Below, piece after piece: positions 8,479 to 21,490 of a DNA stretch of 64,000 nt (position 1 is its first letter; each line of letters opens with the position of its first letter). The notes below the pieces were generated by a model. That model had not been told where the DNA came from. It saw only the letters and a list, made by a program, of their open reading frames with translations, and did not search any database. The stretch is from Vibrio sp. STUT-A11 (lineage in GTDB: Bacteria; Pseudomonadota; Gammaproteobacteria; Enterobacterales; Vibrionaceae). The position numbers and the translations under genes are program-made. The stretch is taken from the NCBI RefSeq assembly GCF_026000435.1, contig NZ_AP026763.1, positions 124,001-188,000 of the forward strand, in the 5' to 3' direction.

Positions 8479-9294
8479 GTGCGAGTGACGAATAAGAAAA
8501 AGGTTCTGGTGTTTGACTCTGGTGTTGGAGGTCTTTCTGTATTTAAAGAAATCCATCGTCTATTGCCACAACTGGATTACCTCTATCTATTCGACAATCA
8601 AGCTTACCCATATGGAGAACTCGATCAGAGTGTTCTTATCTCACGAGTAAACCAATACGTATCTACGCTAGTTAATGCCTATCAGGTAGATATTGTTGTT
8701 ATTGCATGTAACACCGCCAGCACCATCGTACTTCCTTCATTGCGTAAAAAACTCTCTGTTCCGGTTGTTGGGGTAGTGCCAGCGATCAAACCTGCGTCAT
8801 TACTCGCTTCTAAAGGCGTAGGGCTTATTGCGACTCCTGCTACGGTGACGCGACAATACACACACAGATTGATTCGTGACTATGCTCAGGGAAAACCGGT
8901 CGAGCTATTGGGTTCAACCCGCCTGGTCGATATAGCGGAAGAAAAGCTACGTGGTAAAGAAGTTTGTATTGCAGAATTAAAGGGCATCTTAGAACCGCTA
9001 CGTAATAAAGTGGATGTTGCCGTATTAGGTTGCACTCACTTCCCACTTATCAGAGAAGAAATTCACCAAGCGCTGGATGGCAATGTGACCTTAGTTGATT
9101 CAGGAGAAGCGATAGCACGTCGAGTGAAGACGCTATTGTGTAGCGGGCTGAGTATGGAGAGCGGAGAAGAGGGAACTAAGAGAATTTTTGCCAGTGCACC
9201 TCCTTGGCAAGAAGATGCACTGAATGTGTGTTTGGCGAAATTAGGTTTTAGTCCTGTTCAGGTTTATCGCCTTCCGGATGTTTCGGATCGTTAG
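8479..9294 (+). CDS. murI: glutamate racemase
   Basis: Converts L-glutamate to D-glutamate for peptidoglycan in the cytosol without cofactor. The two catalytic cysteines are visible: Cys77 in ACNTAST and Cys185 in LGCTHFPL. The N-terminal substrate motif is FDSGVGGLSV, and the length of 271 aa is typical. Two GTG codons (8479 and 8485) could start it. AGGTAAG at 8468-8474 favours the first. The murI-rrn-murB order is the same as around E. coli rrnB. The 3' end overlaps the convergent RRM gene by 47 bases. Confidence 0.94.
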   Translation: MRVTNKKKVLVFDSGVGGLSVFKEIHRLLPQLDYLYLFDNQAYPYGELDQSVLISRVNQYVSTLVNAYQVDIVVIACNTASTIVLPSLRKKLSVPVVGVVPAIKPASLLASKGVGLIATPATVTRQYTHRLIRDYAQGKPVELLGSTRLVDIAEEKLRGKEVCIAELKGILEPLRNKVDVAVLGCTHFPLIREEIHQALDGNVTLVDSGEAIARRVKTLLCSGLSMESGEEGTKRIFASAPPWQEDALNVCLAKLGFSPVQVYRLPDVSDR

Positions 9295-9703
9295 CGATGC
9301 GTACTTTAAGCGTACGATCCATATATAACTTTTCATTTAACTTAGCGATGGCCGGTTCAGCATCTGCAGCAGCCATCACAACAAATCCAAATCCTCTTCT
9401 TTTACCAGTACGTTTATCTTTCATTAAGCGCACGGCATAGACTTGTCCATATTCCGCAAATAAATCGCGAACATGACTTTCATTTGCCTTATAAGGCAGG
9501 TTTCCGACATACAAGGTTTTGGTTGATGGGTCAGAGTCGGTTGATTGATCAATTGGTGTCTGGCTAGAAAATGAAAACAGAAAAGCAGTAGCGACAACAC
9601 CGATAAGAAAGCTCAGTACGGGTGAAACGGCGAATTGAGAGAAGATGACTCCCCCAATGACGGCCAACCCGGCAGATAAAATCAGATTTTTTTTAGACGT
9701 CAT
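9248..9703 (-). CDS. membrane-anchored RNA-recognition-motif protein
   Basis: A 151-residue protein with two hydrophobic segments at the N-terminus (about residues 7-25 and 28-46), a polar linker, then one RRM domain. RNP2 is LYVGNL (64-69) and RNP1 is RGFGFVVM (103-110), with the usual aromatic positions for RNA stacking. The tail is charged (HPEGDKPEQD). I use the ATG at 9703; the frame stays open upstream to 9817, but that extension is not protein-like and would lie in the rRNA leader region. The single RRM resembles bacterial Rbp proteins, while the tandem membrane helices are unusual. Its target RNA is unknown. Its last 47 bases overlap murI tail to tail. Confidence 0.8.
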   Translation of the reverse strand: MTSKKNLILSAGLAVIGGVIFSQFAVSPVLSFLIGVVATAFLFSFSSQTPIDQSTDSDPSTKTLYVGNLPYKANESHVRDLFAEYGQVYAVRLMKDKRTGKRRGFGFVVMAAADAEPAIAKLNEKLYMDRTLKVRIANDPKHPEGDKPEQD

Positions 9704-9870
9704 TTTGATTACTACACATAGGTGATAAAGAGATTGTTTGCCTATTAACATAATAGACACATGAATCTTACGTATATGGTTGGTGTTTTTCCAACCAATT
9801 GCTGTGATATGTCTCAAATGTGACGAAGAAATATGCGAATTTCACTTTTTTGATTAATAACTGACCGCTT

Positions 9871-10027
9871 AAATCTTTTTTTAAAAAAAAGAGTTGCGCT
9901 CTTCAAGCATCTCCCTATAATGCCGCCTCACCGACACGGAGTGAGACGAGAGTCACACAGCGAGTTGGAAAGAGAAGAAAAAGAAATTTGGAAAATTTCT
10001 TGACTCTCAAACTGGGCAGCGTAAGAT
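9871..10027 (+). promoter_or_regulatory. tandem promoters P1 and P2 of rRNA operon 1
   Basis: P1 has TTGCGC (9894-9899), a 16-bp spacer and TATAAT (9916-9921), preceded by an A/T-rich UP-element-like tract at 9871-9890. P2 has TTGACT (10000-10005), 16 bp and TAAGAT (10022-10027), followed by a GC-rich CGCACCCC start region typical of stringently controlled rRNA promoters. The approximately 600-base stretch before the 16S gene is otherwise leader RNA without a gene. Confidence 0.88.
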
Positions 10028-10075
10028 ACGCACCCCTGACAGCGAGACGCGAAAGCGGCAAGTTAAGTCAGAAAA

Positions 10076-10088
10076 GCTCTTTAACAAT
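10076..10088 (+). promoter_or_regulatory. boxA antitermination site, operon 1 leader
   Basis: GCTCTTTAACAAT matches the rRNA boxA consensus bound by NusB/S10. It lies 227 bases before the 16S gene. Confidence 0.85.
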
Positions 10089-10095
10089 ATAGACC

Positions 10096-10118
10096 TATCA
10101 ATCTGTGTGGGCACTCGT
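10096..10118 (+). other. 5' arm of the 16S processing stem, operon 1
   Basis: This 23-base segment (TATCAATCTGTGTGGGCACTCGT) can pair with the segment beyond the 16S 3' end at 11884-11906 (ATGAGTACCCACACAGATTGATA). That gives the long stem cut by RNase III. The same pair occurs at operons 2-4. Confidence 0.75.
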
Positions 10119-10314
10119 TGATGATAATCCAAATAGTTTCTTCGGAAACAATTTAGGTTTCAATGAACTGAGTGACCAATCGAGATTAAGTTTACTTAGT
10201 CTTGGCACAGTCAATTCATTATCGTTCTCCTTTTTTATAAAGGAATAACGATAATAGCTTTAAAATTACGTTTGTAGTTTTGAAGTCAGTATTCATTGAG
10301 CCAAACAAAACTTT

Positions 10315-11867
<1,553 letters not shown>

Positions 11868-11992
11868 TACGATGATTATCGTGATGAGTACCCACACAGA
11901 TTGATACGGTTTATAAAGTTTAAGAGAGAACATCCCTCAAGATGTTCGAGCTGTTTTGGTTCTGCTTTTACAAAAGTGGAAACAAACAAAGT

Positions 11993-12068
11993 GTCCCGTT
12001 CGTCTAGAGGCCTAGGACACCGCCCTTTCACGGCGGTAACAGGGGTTCGACTCCCCTACGGGATACCA
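11993..12068 (+). tRNA. tRNA-Glu (TTC), operon 1 spacer
   Basis: 76 nt with encoded CCA. Acceptor stem GTCCCGT/ACGGGAT, anticodon TTC in CCCTTTCAC, and a T-loop GGTTCGA. It lies in the 16S-23S spacer, as in E. coli rrnB at the equivalent murI-murB position. Confidence 0.98.
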
Positions 12069-12125
12069 TCTTTAAGCGCATTAGCGATAGTGCTTTTAAA
12101 AATGGTTACTTCTTTGAAGTGATTA

Positions 12126-12140
12126 GCTCTTTAACAATTT
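12126..12140 (+). promoter_or_regulatory. boxA in the operon 1 16S-23S spacer
   Basis: GCTCTTTAACAATTT repeats the leader boxA ahead of the 23S gene. Equivalent copies are at 50895, 56517 and 62353 in the other operons. Confidence 0.8.
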
Positions 12141-12367
12141 GGAAAGCTGACAAAACAAACTTTGTTTTTTAGAAATAAAGATTTGTTTGTAAAGTTCTCA
12201 AAGTATTCATGTATTTGAATACAACTAAAAACACATTCAAGTGTTCTTGGGTTTTGCGAAAGCAAAACATATTTGAGTCCGGCAAAATCGAATGTCTCTC
12301 GCTCATTCAAATAATGAGAGACAACTTTGGTGATTTGACATCAACTCGAAACTCCTTCGGGTTGTAT

Positions 12368-15257
<2,890 letters not shown>

Positions 15258-15365
15258 ACAACACCCAAGGGGTTTTGATGGACTCAATGAAAGAACATTG
15301 AATGTGTAAAAACGAGAATTAACAACAGCTTTCCAAGTTTTCTCTAGAAATAGAGAGTAAGAATT

Positions 15366-15485
15366 TGCTTGGCGACCATAGCGATTTGGACCCACCTGAT
15401 TTCCATTCCGAACTCAGAAGTGAAACGAATTAGCGCCGATGGTAGTGTGGGGTTTCCCCATGTGAGAGTAGGACATCACCAGGCT
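15366..15485 (+). rRNA. rrf: 5S ribosomal RNA, operon 1
   Basis: About 120 nt starting TGCTTGGCGACCATAGCG and ending CACCAGGCT. The core CCGAACTCAGAAGTGAAACG is intact. Near the 3' end it reads ACATCACC where the copies of operons 2 and 3 read ACATCGCC. Confidence 0.97.
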
Positions 15486-15525
15486 TTACATTTTGGACAT
15501 CTGCTTATGCGGATGATACCACTGC

Positions 15526-15602
15526 GGAGTGGTAGTTCAGTTGGTTAGAATACCGGCCTGTCACGCCGGGGGTCGCGGGTTCGAGTCCCGTCCACTCCGC
15601 CA
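15526..15602 (+). tRNA. tRNA-Asp (GTC), distal gene of operon 1
   Basis: 77 nt with CCA. Acceptor GGAGTGG/CCACTCC, anticodon GTC in CCTGTCACG. It is co-transcribed 40 bases after the 5S gene. Confidence 0.97.
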
Positions 15603-15610
15603 CTTATTCG

Positions 15611-15641
15611 AGACCTCAGCAGAAATGCTGAGGTCTTTTTG
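15611..15641 (+). terminator. terminator of rRNA operon 1
   Basis: An 11-bp perfect stem AGACCTCAGCA / TGCTGAGGTCT with a GAAA tetraloop is followed by T5. Confidence 0.92.
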
Positions 15642-15660
15642 TTTGTGTTCAGTTAGGTTG

Positions 15661-15716
15661 GTCTTCGACCAATGAGTCCCGGTCGTGTGCGACCCCAGCC
15701 TCTCCGCCACTTATTA
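15661..15716 (+). pseudogene. decayed tRNA-like copy A
   Basis: This keeps pieces of the tRNA-Asp 3' half: GAGTCCC at 15674 and a 14-base exact copy of CTCCGCCACTTATT (15702-15715; the tRNA original is 15595-15608). The middle is scrambled and cannot fold as a tRNA. It is followed by its own hairpin with T-run, copying the gene-plus-terminator layout. Confidence 0.6.
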
Positions 15717-15719
15717 GAA

Positions 15720-15745
15720 AGCCTAGTCGAAAGACTAGGCTTTTG
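15720..15745 (+). terminator. hairpin with T-run after tRNA relic A
   Basis: AGCCTAGTC / GACTAGGCT around a GAAA tetraloop is followed by TTTT. It has the same architecture as the true operon terminator but a different stem sequence. Confidence 0.8.
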
Positions 15746-15776
15746 TCGTTTATGGCACATGGTTTCCCTTTCAGGG

Positions 15777-15822
15777 AAATCGAGTCCCGCTTGTGTGCAA
15801 CCCTGCTGCTTTGCGAAGCTCT
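15777..15822 (+). pseudogene. decayed tRNA-like copy B
   Basis: AATCGAGTCCCGCTTGTGTGC and the bases after it align with relic A (AATGAGTCCCGGTCGTGTGC) over about 40 positions, so B looks like a second, more degraded tandem copy. No tRNA fold remains. Confidence 0.5.
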
Positions 15823-15833
15823 GCTACCTAGAT

Positions 15834-15862
15834 ACAAAAACGCCCAACGGATGTTGGGCGTT
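15834..15862 (-). terminator. terminator of pssA
   Basis: Stem AACGCCCAAC / GTTGGGCGTT with loop ATCC (minus strand) is followed by T5 on the minus strand. It lies 27 bases beyond the pssA stop. Confidence 0.88.
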
Positions 15863-15888
15863 GAGTTGAGATAGTTGAACAAGCTAGA

Positions 15889-17229
15889 TTAAAGAATGCG
15901 CTTTAATACTCCATCGGCTTTAAGGCGAGTGATTTTTCTTACCAGCTTTTGTACACCGAACGGATAATCTTCGACTTTTTCTAGCTGTCTGTAAGTGCAG
16001 ATTAAGTGAGTGTGTTCCAAGATTCGCGAAACTTCTTCCTCGAACTTGTCAGTAAGTTGGGCGTAGTTATCTTGAATCAATAAGCCGTTCTCTAGATCAA
16101 GCGACCACGCTCTAGGGTTCAAGTTATTGCCTGTCAGCAGCATGTATCGTTTATCGACCCAAATACCTTTTAGGTGAAAGCTGTTATTGTCGTGCTTCCA
16201 TAAGTGAATCGATAGCTTTCGCGCTGCTATGTTGGCTTCATTTGCTTTAGCGAAGCGACGAAGGTTCACTTCATAAAGATAAGGTAAGCCACCAATGGTC
16301 TTAAAATCTTCTTCAGGAGAAATATAGAAATCGTTGGCTATCTTATCGCCGACCACAATAGTGACTTTAACACCGCGTTTCATGGCACGTTTCACTTCAC
16401 GGTGAATCGCTTTAGGAAAGTTAAAGTACGGAGTACAGATGAAGATTTCATTTTGAGCCGCCGCGAGTAACTTTACTATCTGTTGATTCAATATATTACG
16501 TCGTTTACCTAAACCAACCAGTGGGGTGACTTTTACGTCTTGTTCGGTTTCTGTCTTACTTTCGAACTGATAACTTGCTTGAGATAGTGAAGCGCGTAGT
16601 TGGCGAATAGCCGATTTGATTTCTTTTGTTTCTGGCTTGTAATGGTTAGCAAGGTCATTAACTGCTGGATGAGCGATCATCTCATTTTGAATAAATTGCG
16701 CCATTGAGTCTGCGAGAGGCTCATTGCGAATAACATGGTAGCGATCAAAGCGATACCGACCGTGATAGTTCAGATAGACATTATTGAGGCTTGCTCCGCT
16801 GTAAATGACGGTGTCATCGACAATGAAGCCTTTCAAATGCAGAACACCAAAAACTTCTCGACCACGTACGGGAATGCCATATACAGGAATTCTGTGTTGG
16901 TATTTTTGAGCGTATGCCTTATAAAGGGCTGAATTACCTTCAGAGGTTTCTGCACCAATCAAACCTCGTTGTGCTCGGTGCCAATCTACACAGATATTGA
17001 TGTCCAGCCCTGGATTACGTTGCTTCGCCTCGTAAAGTGCTGTGAGTATTTCACGTCCAGCCTCGTCATCTTCCAGATATAGAGCGACTAGGTAAATTCG
17101 TGACGTTGCTTTGCTTATCGCATCCAGAAGGCGAGTTCTGAATTCTTGTGCAGAATACAGAACGTCAAAGTCCTCAGGATTTACTGCGAGGCTTGGCAAC
17201 TGTTCGAATGGATTCCTACTTACTATCAT
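15889..17229 (-). CDS. pssA: CDP-diacylglycerol--serine O-phosphatidyltransferase
   Basis: Makes phosphatidylserine, the precursor of phosphatidylethanolamine, at the inner membrane surface. It is the phospholipase-D-type enzyme of gammaproteobacteria (446 aa; E. coli 451). Both HKD motifs are intact: His131-Lys133-Asp138 in HLKGFIVDD and His352-Lys354-Asp359 in HLKGIWVD. The segments VDWHRAQRG and TGNNLNPRAWSLDLENG match E. coli PssA. There is no membrane segment, as in the family. It has its own terminator and is not obviously in an operon. Confidence 0.95.
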   Translation of the reverse strand: MIVSRNPFEQLPSLAVNPEDFDVLYSAQEFRTRLLDAISKATSRIYLVALYLEDDEAGREILTALYEAKQRNPGLDINICVDWHRAQRGLIGAETSEGNSALYKAYAQKYQHRIPVYGIPVRGREVFGVLHLKGFIVDDTVIYSGASLNNVYLNYHGRYRFDRYHVIRNEPLADSMAQFIQNEMIAHPAVNDLANHYKPETKEIKSAIRQLRASLSQASYQFESKTETEQDVKVTPLVGLGKRRNILNQQIVKLLAAAQNEIFICTPYFNFPKAIHREVKRAMKRGVKVTIVVGDKIANDFYISPEEDFKTIGGLPYLYEVNLRRFAKANEANIAARKLSIHLWKHDNNSFHLKGIWVDKRYMLLTGNNLNPRAWSLDLENGLLIQDNYAQLTDKFEEEVSRILEHTHLICTYRQLEKVEDYPFGVQKLVRKITRLKADGVLKRIL

Positions 17230-17324
17230 ATCGGTGTGAGTACCTTAATTTAGTGCAATATTGCGAACCTGATATTTTATCAAAGATATGATTTATCTGG
17301 CTACAAAAGCACGTGATTTGAAGT

Positions 17325-17762
17325 CTAGGATGGGATGAATTGCATTGGAATGAGATCTTTACCGCTATCAACATAGCGCTGAAAGGCCATTTTCAATGAG
17401 TTTGGGAGTTTTGAGCTATCTATGGTCTTAAAACCATGTTGAGAGTAATAAGTCTCTAAGTGCATAAAAGCAAAGCAATAATCACCATCGGTGAAAACTT
17501 TGTTTTCGCAGTGAGTCAGTAACAGATTCCCTACACCAGTTCCCCTATATTCAGGAACAACAAGCATCCCAGTTAATAATCGATAGTTCTCCACGCTCTT
17601 CATACGCAGTAGAGCTACGATAGATCCTTCATGACTTGCCGTGATGATCAGCTCATCTCTTTTCGCTCGCCCTGAGGGATAGTGTGCTTTATACAACCTC
17701 TTAATGAGAGGAAGTTTGATGGGATTTAACACTTCTATGATTAATGAGTTAGGTATTGTCAC
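17325..17762 (-). CDS. GNAT-family N-acetyltransferase
   Basis: A 145-residue single-domain acyltransferase. The acetyl-CoA pyrophosphate-binding motif is seen as VVPEYRGTGVGNLLL at about residues 72-86, followed by the expected helix and the late YYSQHGFKTI segment. The substrate cannot be told. The start codon is GTG at 17762. The gap to divergent murB (about 70 bases) must hold both promoters. Confidence 0.8.
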   Translation of the reverse strand: MTIPNSLIIEVLNPIKLPLIKRLYKAHYPSGRAKRDELIITASHEGSIVALLRMKSVENYRLLTGMLVVPEYRGTGVGNLLLTHCENKVFTDGDYCFAFMHLETYYSQHGFKTIDSSKLPNSLKMAFQRYVDSGKDLIPMQFIPS

Positions 17763-17832
17763 TGCGGTTAAAAGAGTTCTAAGGTAGAATGTTGACAGTT
17801 TAAGAGAATCTTATCTGGCGTTGCAAACCACT

Positions 17833-18876
17833 ATGCAAATTAAAACAAATGCGAGCCTTAAGGCTTATCACACTTTTGGTATCGAACAGACATGTTCGTA
17901 TTTAGCCGTCGTTGAGTCTGTTGACGATGTTATTCAACTTTTTCAGGAGCCTGCTTTCAAAAGCTTACCTAAGCTATTCCTGGGCAAGGGGAGTAATGTA
18001 CTGTTCACTGAGCATTACGAAGGCCTGGTTATCGTCAATAGACTGCTTGGCAAAGTAGTAGTAGAGACTGACGAGCATTACTTGCTACATATCGAAGGTG
18101 GTGAAGATTGGCCTGAATTAGTTTCCTGGTGTGTTGAGCGAGGCTTAGGTGGCATAGAAAACCTAGCGCTCATCCCTGGTTGTGCAGGTTCTGCGCCAAT
18201 CCAAAACATTGGTGCTTACGGATTAGAATTGAAAGACGTTTGTGACTATGTGGATATCTTAGATCTCACGACGTTTGAATCGCGACGCATGAGCGCAGAT
18301 GAGTGCGAATTTGGTTATCGTGACTCTATCTTTAAGCATGCTTTGTATGGTGAATGTTTTATTTCCGCTGTTGGGCTTAAGCTGAACAAAGAATGGAAAC
18401 CGATCAATCAATACGGTCCTTTGCAAAGTATTCCTACCGAAAAGTTAAGTCCAGCATCCATATTTGAACGTGTTTGCCAGATTCGCCAAGAGAAATTGCC
18501 TGATCCTGCGAAAGTGGGTAATGCAGGCAGCTTTTTTAAGAACCCAGTGATCTCGCAAGATCATTATGATCGACTGGTTGAGGCGCATCATGATCTGGTG
18601 GCGTACCCTGCAGAGAATGGAATGAAAGTTGCTGCGGGTTGGCTCATTGATCAATGTGCTCTTAAAGGGATCTCTGTTAATGGCGCGCAAGTTAACCCTT
18701 TGCAGGCATTAGTGCTGACAAACGTGGACAACTGCAGTGCGCAAGATGTACTGGCTCTGGCATCTCTCGTTAAGCAGACGGTATGGAATAATTACCAGAT
18801 AGAGCTCGAGCATGAAGTTCGGTTTATCAATCGTGGTGGTGAAACCAATCTTGCTGAGATAGAGGCTGCGCAATGA
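17833..18876 (+). CDS. murB: UDP-N-acetylenolpyruvoylglucosamine reductase
   Basis: An FAD enzyme that reduces enolpyruvyl-UDP-GlcNAc with NADPH to UDP-MurNAc in peptidoglycan synthesis. FAD-binding GKGSNVL, IPGCAGSAPIQNIGAYG, FGYRDSIFK, and the catalytic-serine segment GNAGSFFKNPV are present, and the catalytic Glu lies in LEHEVRF. The open frame extends to a TTG at 17821, but the ATG at 17833 gives the family start MQIKTNASLKAYHTFGI (347 aa). It overlaps birA by four bases (ATGA), so the two are coupled as in E. coli. Confidence 0.95.
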   Translation: MQIKTNASLKAYHTFGIEQTCSYLAVVESVDDVIQLFQEPAFKSLPKLFLGKGSNVLFTEHYEGLVIVNRLLGKVVVETDEHYLLHIEGGEDWPELVSWCVERGLGGIENLALIPGCAGSAPIQNIGAYGLELKDVCDYVDILDLTTFESRRMSADECEFGYRDSIFKHALYGECFISAVGLKLNKEWKPINQYGPLQSIPTEKLSPASIFERVCQIRQEKLPDPAKVGNAGSFFKNPVISQDHYDRLVEAHHDLVAYPAENGMKVAAGWLIDQCALKGISVNGAQVNPLQALVLTNVDNCSAQDVLALASLVKQTVWNNYQIELEHEVRFINRGGETNLAEIEAAQ

Positions 18877-19838
18877 GAAAAGAGCATGCAACAAAACTAC
18901 ATATCCTGAAAACACTCAGTGATGGCGAGTTCCATTCCGGTGAAGCCTTAGGTCATGACCTTGGTATCTCAAGAGCGGCCATTGCTAAGCATATCAAAGG
19001 CCTGAGTGAATGGGGTGTGGATATATACCGTATTCAAGGACGTGGTTATCAATTGGCTCATCCGATGCAACTGTTAGACGAGGCGAGACTCACGGATAGC
19101 TCCGAGCCAAAACTGGAGTTAATCCCTGTGATTGATTCCACCAACCAGTACTTGTTAGAGCGGGTGAATGAATCCGAAAAAGGCCGTGTTTGTGTCGCTG
19201 AGTACCAAGCTAGCGGTCGTGGCCGTCGTGGTCGCCAATGGGTTTCTCCGTTTGGCTCCAACTTATATTTGTCTATGTACTGGCGTCTTGATGCGGGGAT
19301 GGCCGCAGCAATGGGCTTGAGTCTCGTTATTGGTATCGCTGCGGTTGAAGCATTAGAGGAGATGGGCATCCAAGGCGTTAAGCTCAAGTGGCCGAACGAT
19401 CTCTATTATCAAGATAAAAAGCTAGCGGGCATTCTGGTAGAAATGTCAGGCCAAGCCGGTGGCGCGGCTAATCTCGTAATAGGAATGGGTCTAAACATTG
19501 GTATGCCAGATAAACAGCCTGATATTGACCAGCCCTGGACGACGCTCAATCAAGTGTGTGCTGATCTCAGCTTAGATAGAACGCAGCTTTCTTTGACGCT
19601 AATTGAGCATTGGAAGACGATATTGCTCGATTACGAAATGATGGGACTGGCAGGCTTTGTCGATCGCTGGAATCGTCTCGACAACTTCATTGGCCGCCCG
19701 GTCAAACTCTTAATGGGAGCCAGAGAAGTGAAGGGGATTGTTCAAGGTATTGATCAGCAAGGTGGTGTGGTTCTGGAAACCGAAAATGGATTGGAGACCT
19801 ACATTGGTGGTGAAATTTCTTTGAGAAAAGGGGATTGA
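18873..19838 (+). CDS. birA: biotin--protein ligase and biotin operon repressor
   Basis: Activates biotin to biotinyl-AMP, transfers it to the acetyl-CoA carboxylase carrier protein, and represses bio genes when dimeric. The winged helix-turn-helix is at about residues 20-60 (HDLGISRAAIAKHIKGL). The adenylate-binding loop GRGRRGRQW is at 115-123, KWPNDL at 172-177, and the C-terminal SH3-like domain ends the 321-residue chain. The DNA-binding domain makes it the bifunctional class. It is translationally coupled to murB. Confidence 0.95.
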   Translation: MRKEHATKLHILKTLSDGEFHSGEALGHDLGISRAAIAKHIKGLSEWGVDIYRIQGRGYQLAHPMQLLDEARLTDSSEPKLELIPVIDSTNQYLLERVNESEKGRVCVAEYQASGRGRRGRQWVSPFGSNLYLSMYWRLDAGMAAAMGLSLVIGIAAVEALEEMGIQGVKLKWPNDLYYQDKKLAGILVEMSGQAGGAANLVIGMGLNIGMPDKQPDIDQPWTTLNQVCADLSLDRTQLSLTLIEHWKTILLDYEMMGLAGFVDRWNRLDNFIGRPVKLLMGAREVKGIVQGIDQQGGVVLETENGLETYIGGEISLRKGD

Positions 19839-19847
19839 GTTATCCCC

Positions 19848-20771
19848 TTACTTTCGAAGAGACACCTTGTCTACCAGGTGGTTACCCCCTTTATGTAAGA
19901 TCAGATGGGCTCTTTCTCGGGTAGGAAGAATATTGTGCTCTAAGTTAAGCCCATTAATACTCTGCCAGATCTCTCTTGCTTTACTTTTCGCTTCTTCAGT
20001 CGACAACTGAGTATAGTGACTAAAATAAGACCCTGGTTTGGTAAAAGCCCCTCGGCGGAACTTCAAAAATCTGTCCACATACCACTGTTCAATGGTTTCA
20101 GACTCTGCATCGACATAAATAGAGAAATCCAGGAAGTCTGAAACGAACACTCGATGGGGATCGTGTGGATAATCCATCCCGCTCTGTAATACGTTTAACC
20201 CTTCAATGATCAGAACATCAGGTCTGTCGACTTTTTTAAGCTCACCGGTAATGTCATAAGTAATGTGCGAGTAGACAGGAACTTCAAGATCAGGCTTCCC
20301 GGCTTTTACATCTGACATAAATTCAACTAAGCGTTTGATATCGTAGGATTCGGGAAAACCTTTGCGATGCATGATGCTTTTTTCTTCCAAAACTTTTTTT
20401 GGATACAAAAAGCCGTCCGTCGTCACTAAAGTTACTTTAGGATGGTTTTCCCAGCGAGAAAGTAGCGCCTTGAGAATTCGGGCTGTTGTGCTTTTACCTA
20501 CCGCGACACTGCCTGCGATTCCAATGACAAAGGGAGGGGCATGTTCTTCGGTATTCAAAAACTGTTGAAGAACCGTATTGCGACTCTGGCGAGCTTGTAC
20601 ATACAAATTTAATAGTCGAGACAATGGCAGGTAGATTTCTACTGCCTCCTCCATGGTGAGGTTTTCATTTATGCCCTGAAGCGCAGTTAAGTCCTCTTCA
20701 GAAAGTGTCATTGGCACAGAGTTTCTTAGTTCTGCCCAGTTGGCACGGTCAAATGACAAAAATGGACTCAT
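19848..20771 (-). CDS. coaA: pantothenate kinase, type I
   Basis: Phosphorylates pantothenate with ATP, the first and rate-setting step of coenzyme A synthesis. It is 307 aa. The P-loop GSVAVGKST starts at residue 87, followed by VTTDGFLYP and RKGFPESYD, which carry catalytic and pantothenate-binding residues. LIIEGLNVLQ and the later YVDRFLKFR segment match E. coli CoaA. It converges on birA with only nine bases between stops. CoA feedback is a family property, not visible here. Confidence 0.95.
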   Translation of the reverse strand: MSPFLSFDRANWAELRNSVPMTLSEEDLTALQGINENLTMEEAVEIYLPLSRLLNLYVQARQSRNTVLQQFLNTEEHAPPFVIGIAGSVAVGKSTTARILKALLSRWENHPKVTLVTTDGFLYPKKVLEEKSIMHRKGFPESYDIKRLVEFMSDVKAGKPDLEVPVYSHITYDITGELKKVDRPDVLIIEGLNVLQSGMDYPHDPHRVFVSDFLDFSIYVDAESETIEQWYVDRFLKFRRGAFTKPGSYFSHYTQLSTEEAKSKAREIWQSINGLNLEHNILPTRERAHLILHKGGNHLVDKVSLRK

Positions 20772-20935
20772 GGGTCTCTTTTATCCTTGGTTTCATTAAG
20801 AGCATGAACATACATCAAGCGCACTTTAAAGCAAACGACAGAGGTCGAAGTTTGCTTGAAAAAAGCAGAGTTTGTACGTTTTTGCAGCAAACAAATATAA
20901 AAAATCGAAATTTATGATTTTTTTTAAAATTCCTA

Positions 20936-20964
20936 TTGCAACCTCGAAAATCATTCAATAGAAT
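20936..20964 (+). promoter_or_regulatory. promoter of the tRNA-tufB operon
   Basis: TTGCAA (20936-20941), a 17-bp spacer and TAGAAT (20959-20964) are followed by GCGCACC, a GC-rich stringent-type start region. A strongly A/T-rich tract lies just upstream (about 20895-20930). Confidence 0.85.
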
Positions 20965-20977
20965 GCGCACCACTTAT

Positions 20978-21053
<76 letters not shown>

Positions 21054-21104
21054 TTCTCTCCTGTTTCTTAGAAACAATTAGTAGTGAGAATGACTAGAAA
21101 TTTT

Positions 21105-21189
<85 letters not shown>

Positions 21190-21224
21190 TATTCTTTAGG
21201 AAATAGCTCTCAGAGTTACGTGTT

Positions 21225-21299
<75 letters not shown>

Positions 21300-21312
21300 C
21301 TCTAATTTGAGT

Positions 21313-21388
<76 letters not shown>

Positions 21389-21490
21389 GCTCTCAAGCGC
21401 ATATTTCCTTTTGATATTAGATTTACCAATAATCTTTTTTGGTTGCGTGGTCATTTGGGCCACCAAAATCCGTACCTAGAGGGACCACTC

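Noticed and set aside
16735..16932. 65-codon frame antisense to pssA
   Set aside because: Shadow of a conserved gene.
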